A stretch of 8,139 nt of DNA, taken from Serratia sp. DD3. GTDB taxonomy: Bacteria > Pseudomonadota > Gammaproteobacteria > Enterobacterales > Enterobacteriaceae. Where the stretch lies: NCBI RefSeq assembly GCF_000496755.2, contig NZ_AYKS02000036.1:1-8139 (forward strand). The letters are read 5' to 3'. The notes beneath the pieces are model-generated. The model was not told where the DNA came from. It did no database searches and saw only the letters and a program-made list of their open reading frames with translations. Position 1 is the first letter of the stretch. Every line of letters begins with the position of its first letter. A program made the position numbers and the translations under genes. This document shows positions 1-4,609 of the stretch, piece by piece.

Positions 1-797
1 TCTTTGGCTTTTTCCAACGCCAATTTGGTGCGCCCAGGAAACAACGCCCTTAGTTCGTCGTAAGGCCAGGCCAAATGTTTATCCAACAAACGCCATTCGG
101 CGTCGCTCCAACGCAGGGGCGGTGCTTCTCGGGGTTTTACTTTATGGTATTTCAGCCCTAACTCACTGGCCCTGATTTTAACCGCCTCACGACTTCTGAG
201 GGGGAGTTTTTTGGCCACCTTGGTACCTAACGTGGGGTAAAATTCGCGTAAAATGCGTTCTTCATCGGCATGCCAACTGCGTACCCGGGTTACCCCTATC
301 TGGCTTGCCATGGCCTCTATGGCGCTTTTCCCCCGACCCGCCAATAAGGTTTGCATATCATCAAGGCTTCTACCATCGCCATAGTATTTGCGCAGGATAT
401 CGAGCTCCTGCTCCGACCACGCACCCGATTGTTTTTTGCAAAGCCCCAATGACTGGGCCGCCGACCTCACCGCACTGATCCCCCGGCCCAACGTCGCCGC
501 CATCTCCCGGGTCGATGTTTTGCCGTAGTGGGCTTCGACATAATTTAACTCGGTTATCGTCCAGCGTGAGCGGCCATTTCTCGGGGGCGATTCTATACTC
601 ACCGCGGTCTTGGGATCGGGTTTTTGAAGCTCAAGCCCTAACCGATGCGCCATCGTCCTCAACGCGCCAAGCGTACGCCCCAGCCTGACCGCTATCTGGG
701 TGGGAAGTAACTTGGCATGAGATGCCTTAAGAAATTCAATTTCATCCGGCGTCCAGAGTACGCTGTTCCTTCTGGTCTTAGCGGGTTGTTCCATCAT
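1..797 (-). CDS. Five-repeat Myb/SANT-like putative DNA-binding protein (partial, runs off left edge)
   Basis: From ATG 797 the frame stays open for 265 codons to the window edge, so the C-terminus is missing. The protein is built from tandem ~41-residue units. Each begins with a Trp followed by an acidic residue four or so positions on, and the first four end in LGL or IGV: Trp15-Leu55, Trp79-Leu119, Trp127-Val169, Trp175-Leu215 and Trp230 onward (fifth cut by the edge). Each unit fits three short helices with basic residues (e.g. RLGRTLGALRTMA) in the third, the pattern of Myb/SANT-like helix-turn-helix domains. Linkers are Pro/Lys/Arg-rich. AAGGAG at 808-813 lies 10 bases before the start; a second ATG follows at 794. 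It sits 27 bases after the vasL remnant, same strand. DNA binding is inferred from the fold pattern. A regulator, a phage-type DNA-binding protein or an accessory protein are all possible; I do not know this gene from T6SS loci. Confidence 0.8.
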   Translation of the reverse strand, partial: MMEQPAKTRRNSVLWTPDEIEFLKASHAKLLPTQIAVRLGRTLGALRTMAHRLGLELQKPDPKTAVSIESPPRNGRSRWTITELNYVEAHYGKTSTREMAATLGRGISAVRSAAQSLGLCKKQSGAWSEQELDILRKYYGDGRSLDDMQTLLAGRGKSAIEAMASQIGVTRVRSWHADEERILREFYPTLGTKVAKKLPLRSREAVKIRASELGLKYHKVKPREAPPLRWSDAEWRLLDKHLAWPYDELRALFPGRTKLALEKAK

Positions 798-824
798 CCT
801 CACCCTACTCCTTGGTTTTCGACC

Positions 825-1249
825 TTACTGCGCTGAATCGGCTGGTCTTTGAGTTATCAGAATATAGCGTTTAAGCCGTTGTACAAGGCGCAGCTCTGCC
901 TGTGGCTGCGCATTGGCCGATAAGCGGTTATCTGCTGAGGCCGCCGCCAGTTGGCGCTGTTGCTCTTCCATCGGTACCGTTTTGCCAAATTCTTGGGTAA
1001 TGGCAAACACCATGGTTTTCAGTTCGCTGCCCGTCATGTATTTGCCCTTGCGTTCATCCAGCGCATTCAGGCTGTCGGTCAATTGCTGGAGTTCCGGCAA
1101 CGGCGTTATTGATGCCACCAGTTGTTGCTCCACTGCCGTGGGCGAATGCAGGTGCTGCCAAACCCCGAGCTCATCTCATCCCGCAGCACGGCATAATCCG
1201 CCAGTGCTCGCGGGTCACCGCCGTTTTTAAGTTGTTTGCGTGTATTCAC
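825..1249 (-). pseudogene. vasL: vasL (TssA-like T6SS protein) remnant: internal deletion plus frameshift
   Basis: Two pieces of one gene lie in different frames. The first starts at GTG 1249 after AGGGAG (8-base spacing) and reads MNTRKQLKNGGDPRALADYA then VLRDEMS, which I recognise as the N-terminus of VasL-type proteins with an ImpA/TssA N-terminal domain. After about residue 27 this frame becomes non-homologous and stops at 1106. The second piece is open from about 1175 to TAA 825-827. It includes ELQQLTDSLNALDERKGKYM and SELKTMVFAITQEFGKTVP, typical of the VasL C-terminus. About 145 codons remain, against my recollection of roughly 450 for the family, so most of the N-domain, the membrane segment and the middle are gone. 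VasL/TssA-like proteins act in sheath and baseplate assembly; this copy is very unlikely to work. A GTG at 1133 could start a ~102-residue C-terminal peptide, but I see no reason to think it is functional. Confidence 0.82.
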
Positions 1250-1283
1250 GTGCCAGTCTCCCTCTGTTCCAAAAGAACATTAA

Positions 1284-1733
1284 TCAATAAAGTGACCGGC
1301 TATCCATCAGTTGTTGTTGCCGCAGGTGGCGCAGCAGCACTTTCCCCTGAGGGGTAAATTCGGTGCCATAACGCACCAGGCCGATGCCTTTCAGCTCGGC
1401 ATCAATGGCGTAGCGCAGCTCACCGGGGGTGCTCTGTTCCAGCATCAGCACATCAATCCGCTTCAGACGTGGCTCATATTTCAGCAACACGTCAGACAGG
1501 GTAGTGATTAACTGGTGAGCAGTACCGGGCATCCCCTGCAGGATTTTGCTCATATCCGGCAGACCGTAGTCCGGCAAGTGTGACAAGGTCCCGGCGCGAC
1601 AATTGAGAATGCGCTGCATATTGTCCAGCACCGACATAATCAGCTGGTTCTCTTCACTGATTTGGTGCAAATCCAGCCCTCCGGCAAAGTTTCCGTAGAG
1701 GGTTTCATACAACGAGGGAGTGTGATGCGGCAT
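1284..1733 (-). CDS. tssE: T6SS baseplate wedge protein TssE (gp25-like)
   Basis: This 149-residue protein has the length and motifs of TssE, the T6SS homologue of phage T4 gp25, a cytoplasmic part of the baseplate wedge from which the sheath grows. Visible family features are an N-terminal segment typical of TssE (TPSLYETLYGNF), the NCRAG...LPDYGLPD block at residues 44-60, a helix up to the conserved Glu-Pro-Arg-Leu at 87-90 (YEPRL), and a C-terminal beta-rich part (ELRYAIDAEL). The ATG at 1733 follows AGGA with 7-base spacing and begins 2 bases after the TAA at 1736-1738 of the upstream broken gene. The vasL remnant starts 34 bases downstream. Nothing in it looks damaged, so this core gene appears intact although the genes on both sides are decayed. 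Confidence 0.95.
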   Translation of the reverse strand: MPHHTPSLYETLYGNFAGGLDLHQISEENQLIMSVLDNMQRILNCRAGTLSHLPDYGLPDMSKILQGMPGTAHQLITTLSDVLLKYEPRLKRIDVLMLEQSTPGELRYAIDAELKGIGLVRYGTEFTPQGKVLLRHLRQQQLMDSRSLY

Positions 1734-1735
1734 AT

Positions 1736-1895
1736 TTATTCCTGTTCAAGCGGAGCGTAAACGCGAGCTTTGATTATTTCGGTGGATATCATCAAGAAAG
1801 AACCCCACATGCCAAGTCCGCGAGCAATTACCCAAGCCAGCATCTTCTGCTTGTTGGGCGCGGTTGGCTGAAGCGATCAGGCTTTCAATATCCAT
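1736..1895 (-). pseudogene. Small broken or frameshifted gene between DUF3304 and tssE
   Basis: The start is convincing: ATG 1895 overlaps the TAA of the DUF3304 gene by one base (TAATG) and AGGAG lies 8 bases upstream. The frame reads MDIESLIASANRAQQAEDAG and stops at TGA 1746-1748, 49 codons. The +1 frame over the same DNA, open after a TGA near the start, reads MLAWVIARGLGMWGSFLMIS then TEIIKARVYAPLEQE, with a hydrophobic stretch, and ends at TAA 1736-1738, just 2 bases before tssE. The tight junctions at both ends suggest one original gene whose N-terminal piece and membrane-like C-terminal piece are now joined out of frame, by deletion or a single-base shift near codons 9-20. I do not recognise the family. 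It could instead be a real 49-residue protein. Confidence is for the existence of a gene trace, not a function. Confidence 0.5.
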
Positions 1896-2416
1896 TAATT
1901 ATGCTCCTTTTCAGCTATATTATCTTGGGTGTTGGGCCTTTTTTCATAAGGAGACCAAGCATTATCACTCCACCCCAACAGAACTTTATCCCCTGGTCGA
2001 AAATGCACATGCAAATCATTTTCTCCCCACTTCCTTTCCGGTAATGGCAGGGTAACACGCCGCGTTTCCTTACGAAGTCCTGCATCATACTGGGCTCTTG
2101 TGGTACTTAATGTCCAGATAACCTCAGCCGTCTTGCCACTGATATTGCCGCAACAGGCTGCCTTACCACCGCCATAAGCGAATGCATTAGCCCCAGCGAC
2201 CCCATTCACACTAAACCCCAGAATGGGGCGGTCTATCTCACTGTGAATAATCAGCGTCACGCCCCCAGTAGGTGGCCCCCAAATAGCGGCCCAGAATAAC
2301 CAACCACACCAGCCAACAATCGCCAGTGATATGCCGCCCCACATCCATTTCCCCCAACGGGCATAGCCGCGGGTAATGGCAGCATCTACTTTTTCCAGCC
2401 GGGTAAAGAATCCCAT
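1895..2416 (-). CDS. DUF3304-family protein with N-terminal membrane anchor
   Basis: The 173-residue protein from ATG 2416 has a short basic N-terminus, one hydrophobic segment at about residues 24-46 (rich in Trp and Gly) and then a DUF3304-type domain at about 52-155. Recognisable DUF3304 features are the IDRPILGFSVNG strand pair (61-72), a Gly-rich turn followed by the paired cysteines Cys88-Cys89, and the LHVHFRPGDKVLL block (135-147). Family members that I recall are often lipoproteins; here there is no lipobox and a transmembrane anchor replaces it, so the domain is probably periplasmic. DUF3304 proteins occur near T6SS effector genes, but their role is not established to my knowledge; an immunity or accessory role is inference. 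GTG 2440 in the same frame would add eight residues; I prefer ATG 2416, preceded by a weak GTGAGA. Its TAA overlaps the next ATG. Base composition is ordinary, unlike the AT-rich genes upstream. Confidence 0.8.
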   Translation of the reverse strand: MGFFTRLEKVDAAITRGYARWGKWMWGGISLAIVGWCGWLFWAAIWGPPTGGVTLIIHSEIDRPILGFSVNGVAGANAFAYGGGKAACCGNISGKTAEVIWTLSTTRAQYDAGLRKETRRVTLPLPERKWGENDLHVHFRPGDKVLLGWSDNAWSPYEKRPNTQDNIAEKEHN

Positions 2417-2466
2417 TATGTTCTCACTTTTTCTCTGCACATCGCAAATAACTCGAGTTTTTTCAT

Positions 2467-2925
2467 TTAATTAACAAATGTTAGTCGTACTCTTTTTGAT
2501 CTTTCCAAATAAGGCAGGCAGATATATACCATAGCGATGGGGTAAGAAAATAAAATCAAAAAAACAGATGTCATGGAAATATGGTAAGCATACCAAAACA
2601 TAAAAGCCATTATTAATAATGGTTGAGTTAATGATAAAAAAACAAATAAACGATAGTATTTCTTAAAGCTTCTCTTCCGGAAAAACAATGAGACCAAACA
2701 TAACACAATGATTACAATTAAAATAAATTCCACTACGATGTTTATTGATAAAAAAAGCTTATAAATATTTTCCGTCAACCCCAATAACGGGCTGAAAGGG
2801 CTTTTTTTTATGCTAGAAAAACCATTAAACCGTAGTGAATTACTTGAAATACTATAAATATAATAAAACAAAGAAGTGACTAGGTGCATAATAATAACAA
2901 TCAACCAACCACCAATACCGGTCAT
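2467..2925 (-). CDS. DUF2569-family inner-membrane protein, possible orphan immunity protein
   Basis: From ATG 2925 the product has 152 residues and four hydrophobic segments, at about 5-26, 60-82, 91-114 and 120-138. The hallmark DUF2569 motifs are at both ends: TGIGGWLIV at residues 2-10 and LPYLERSKRVRLTFV at 137-151; FFRKR (81-85) after the second helix also fits. The same frame runs up to 3030, but the extra 35 residues lack family resemblance and have no ribosome binding site. A short frame (ATG 2945, MSKNGKP) ends at a TGA overlapping this start, suggesting that the original N-terminus was longer and lost a base. The function of DUF2569 is unknown. Lying just downstream of a decayed DUF3289 gene and strongly AT-rich, it may be the membrane immunity protein left from a lost effector; that is inference. 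Confidence 0.8.
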   Translation of the reverse strand: MTGIGGWLIVIIMHLVTSLFYYIYSISSNSLRFNGFSSIKKSPFSPLLGLTENIYKLFLSINIVVEFILIVIIVLCLVSLFFRKRSFKKYYRLFVFLSLTQPLLIMAFMFWYAYHISMTSVFLILFSYPIAMVYICLPYLERSKRVRLTFVN

Positions 2926-2945
2926 GGCTTCCCGTTCTTGCTCAT
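2922..2945 (-). other. Seven-codon leader frame, probable original 5' end of the DUF2569 gene
   Basis: ATG 2945 shares a base with the TAA of the 48-codon frame upstream (TAATG). It reads MSKNGKP and ends at a TGA overlapping ATG 2925 (ATGA). MSKNGKP followed by MTGIGGWL looks like a normal DUF2569 N-terminus except that the two parts are one frame apart. The simplest reading is loss of one base in or near the CC before ATG 2925. Because of the ATGA overlap, ribosomes finishing the leader could restart at 2925, so the membrane protein may still be made. Confidence 0.45.
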
Positions 2946-3091
2946 TAATACAAATACAACTGCCTGAAGCACGTTCTCTCCCAATTTTTACTACATTCTG
3001 TACTCTGGTATATTTTAACCACCTCTCCATGTCTTAAAAAAAAGACATAAATAAAGTAAATAACACTAAGGAAAAAAATTAAAGAAAACAT
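2945..3091 (-). CDS. Possible small single-pass membrane peptide (48 residues)
   Basis: The frame from ATG 3091 to TAA 2945-2947 encodes a strongly hydrophobic start (MFSLIFFLSVIYFIYVFF), a basic-containing turn (LRHGEVVK) and a polar tail with two cysteines. This is compatible with one transmembrane helix. It lies between the DUF3289 remnant (stop at 3108) and the DUF2569 gene, whose leader ATG overlaps its stop codon, an arrangement typical of co-translated genes. Against it: no good ribosome binding site (only GGGGTGAT about 14 bases up) and AT-rich DNA readily produces Phe/Ile/Leu-rich frames. It may also be the end of a degraded larger gene. I do not recognise it. Confidence 0.35.
   Translation of the reverse strand: MFSLIFFLSVIYFIYVFFLRHGEVVKIYQSTECSKNWERTCFRQLYLY
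3029..3048. repeat. Short AT-rich inverted repeat (7-bp arms, A6 loop)
   Basis: atgtctt at 3029-3035 and aagacat at 3042-3048 are perfect inverted arms around six A residues. The stem is short and AT-rich, and on the minus strand no T-run follows directly, so I do not call it a terminator. It lies within the small membrane frame. Confidence 0.3.
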
Positions 3092-3107
3092 TTTTTAATA
3101 TTTCACA

Positions 3108-3401
3108 TCACCCCTTTATATCCTTAAAGAAAACAGCCTCATTAATGAAGGATTTATAAGCATAATTTTTATAACGTTGAAGGATAAGCCATGAACAAAG
3201 CCACGGTGAATTTTCAAAATACTTCCCATTCACGTCATCAACATCCAAGCCAAAATGGTCTTGAATTTGAAATTTCAATCTAGCAGTATATATTTTTTGG
3301 GGTCAGAATTATCAAAATTAATACATTCGATATATATCCTTATTGGCCATAATAATTAAAATAACTAAAGCGCTATTTTTCCATGCTGCATTATTTTTAA
3401 A
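3108..3401 (-). pseudogene. DUF3289-family gene remnant (C-terminal part, frame-disrupted)
   Basis: The open stretch 3302-3108 encodes 64 residues with no credible start. It contains FQIQDHFGLDVDDVNGKYF and, further on, WLILQRYKNYAYKSFINE. This matches the C-terminal signature of DUF3289 proteins as I know it (a DHFGLD motif, then Trp...LQR...Y.YKPF and a final strand). Upstream, 3401-3318 reads NNAAWKNSALVILIIMANKD and IYRMY before a TAA, in the same frame but separated by several stops. Between them another frame gives FDNSDPKK, so joining the pieces needs at least two frame changes. I infer one decayed gene whose 5' part has been lost, probably when the effector/immunity pair ending at 3431 was inserted. 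DUF3289 genes occur near vgrG genes and are candidate T6SS cargo or accessory proteins; their activity is not known to me. Confidence 0.7.
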
Positions 3402-3430
3402 CTATCTTTTTTTAATAGCCGAGAATTCCA

Positions 3431-3811
3431 TTATTTTTTAAAGCACACATCAATTAGCCCTCTCATTAAAAAAGCAACTAAATATGCTAAAAAACCAGAT
3501 AAAACTATTAGAATTACCCTCAGTGGATTGGTGGAGAACCATTGTAAAAAAGGATAGACTAAAACTAGAATAGAAATAACCACACTCATTCTAAAAGAAA
3601 CAAATGGAATAACAAAAAGTGATGGGGAAATAACAAATATTAGGTAAAATGACACAAAGCCTAGACCAACCCCCTTACTTCTAGGGGTAAAACTATTAGT
3701 GTAGATATAATGCCCTAAATCATGAATAAATATCAAAACAACACAGCATAATATTGATGCTATTATTTTAATTAAAAAAATCTTTGCTGAATTACTTTTT
3801 CCAGATAGCAT
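3431..3811 (-). CDS. Putative T6SS immunity protein, four-helix inner-membrane protein
   Basis: From ATG 3811 the product has 126 residues, with hydrophobic segments at about 11-29, 49-68, 73-91 and 98-116 and short basic ends. I recognise no family. The start overlaps the end of the putative effector gene by 20 bases, and GGAG lies 10 bases upstream. ATG 3820 is an alternative, but its GGAG is only one base away; TTG 3862 would give 143 residues. A small membrane protein overlapping the 3' end of a gene directly behind vgrG is the classical place for an immunity protein. Its location suggests that the toxin acts in the inner membrane or periplasm; this is inference. Residues 30-34 (HDLGH), at the end of the first helix, resemble the HExxH zinc motif of membrane M50 peptidases with Asp for Glu; I do not call a peptidase. 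Strongly AT-rich. Confidence 0.7.
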   Translation of the reverse strand: MLSGKSNSAKIFLIKIIASILCCVVLIFIHDLGHYIYTNSFTPRSKGVGLGFVSFYLIFVISPSLFVIPFVSFRMSVVISILVLVYPFLQWFSTNPLRVILIVLSGFLAYLVAFLMRGLIDVCFKK

Positions 3812-4598
3812 ACCTTTCATACTCCAATGTTGATATGACTTTCCCAAGTTCTTTTGAATCAATAGAGTGAGCCATTTCTCTAACGATAACAGGAGGATAT
3901 GTTTTTCCTGTCTGCTCTATACTATAAGAGAATTTTTTACTTGCAAAAATGGCACCTCGTAAGACAAAAAAGTTATCATATGTATTAGACTCATCTTTAT
4001 TCCCTAGTATAACATCACTACCTTTCCCTGTTCCCCATGTAATTCCTGTTTCCACGGTTGCAGGTATATTTTTGTGCTCTCGATATGTATCAAAAGCAAA
4101 TGGTATTTGCCCAATAGCATCAGTCCAATAAGGAATTCCATCAATCATCGTCAGAAGATAATCAGCCCCACCATTTTGATTGTGTTTCCAGTCACCTTCT
4201 AATTTATTGTAATAAGAAATTGAAGGTCTATCAACCAATGAAAAGTTAACTATATCATCCCACGTGAAATGTTTGTATGCATCCTTTACATCTTCGGCTT
4301 TGTTTACATAAATTAGAACCCTATAGTCATCAGCCAAAGGTTCAAACCACTGATATTTAAATTTATCATAAAGCTCCTGAGCAGTTACTATTTTGAATAA
4401 ATCACCCTCCCCTCCCTTTAACACAAATAAAACATCAGCGTTTTTACGCGTAACGATTAATATATTAGGAACTTCAACCTTCTGTTCTTTGCTGTCTGCC
4501 TCAGGCGTCGTATTCCCTTTAACACCTAATGCGGTCTTTCCATCTTTGGTGATAATCAAATGTGACTCACCATCAATATTTATATTTATCTCTTTCAT
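3792..4598 (-). CDS. Putative VgrG-associated T6SS effector of unrecognised family
   Basis: This 268-residue protein is encoded 11 bases after vgrG and overlaps a small membrane protein gene, so by position it is cargo of the VgrG. I do not recognise a toxin family. Visible: no signal peptide and no long transmembrane helix; a beta-rich N-terminus (KEININIDGESHLIITKDG, 2-20) that could dock on the spike; a charged linker at 28-42; a mixed alpha/beta part at 44-125; and a C-terminal half rich in Gly, Trp and aromatics. That half has DWKHNQNGGADYL (136-148), IPYWTDAIGQIPFAFD (155-170), WGTGKGSDVILGNKDESNTY (188-207) and DNFFVLRGAIFAS (208-220). The Asp/His/Asn/Thr cluster at 136-146 and 188-210 is where I would look for catalytic or binding residues. 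The membrane partner points to a periplasmic or membrane target. AT-rich, like the rest of the island. The start has only a weak AAGTGAG upstream. Confidence 0.72.
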   Translation of the reverse strand: MKEININIDGESHLIITKDGKTALGVKGNTTPEADSKEQKVEVPNILIVTRKNADVLFVLKGGEGDLFKIVTAQELYDKFKYQWFEPLADDYRVLIYVNKAEDVKDAYKHFTWDDIVNFSLVDRPSISYYNKLEGDWKHNQNGGADYLLTMIDGIPYWTDAIGQIPFAFDTYREHKNIPATVETGITWGTGKGSDVILGNKDESNTYDNFFVLRGAIFASKKFSYSIEQTGKTYPPVIVREMAHSIDSKELGKVISTLEYERYAIWKK

Positions 4599-4609
4599 TA
4601 ATAACTCAC

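Noticed and set aside
2450..2459. Palindrome AACTCGAGTT followed by a T-run on the plus strand, as a terminator
   Set aside because: A 10-base palindrome leaves no loop for a stable hairpin, and the T-run is on the strand with no gene to terminate.
2926..3030. Longer DUF2569 start at ATG 3030
   Set aside because: No ribosome binding site, and the additional 35 residues do not resemble DUF2569; the family homology begins at ATG 2925.
3191..3283. Plus-strand 30-codon frame with AAGGA before its ATG (MNKATVNFQNTSHSRHQHPS)
   Set aside because: It is antisense to the DUF3289 remnant, whose minus-strand reading has recognisable family motifs; the ribosome-site-like match is likely chance.
3792..4598. 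Assignment of the effector to polymorphic toxin type 44 or another named nuclease family
   Set aside because: Only a loose local resemblance around YYNKLEGDWK; motif order does not agree and a membrane immunity partner does not suit a cytoplasmic nuclease.
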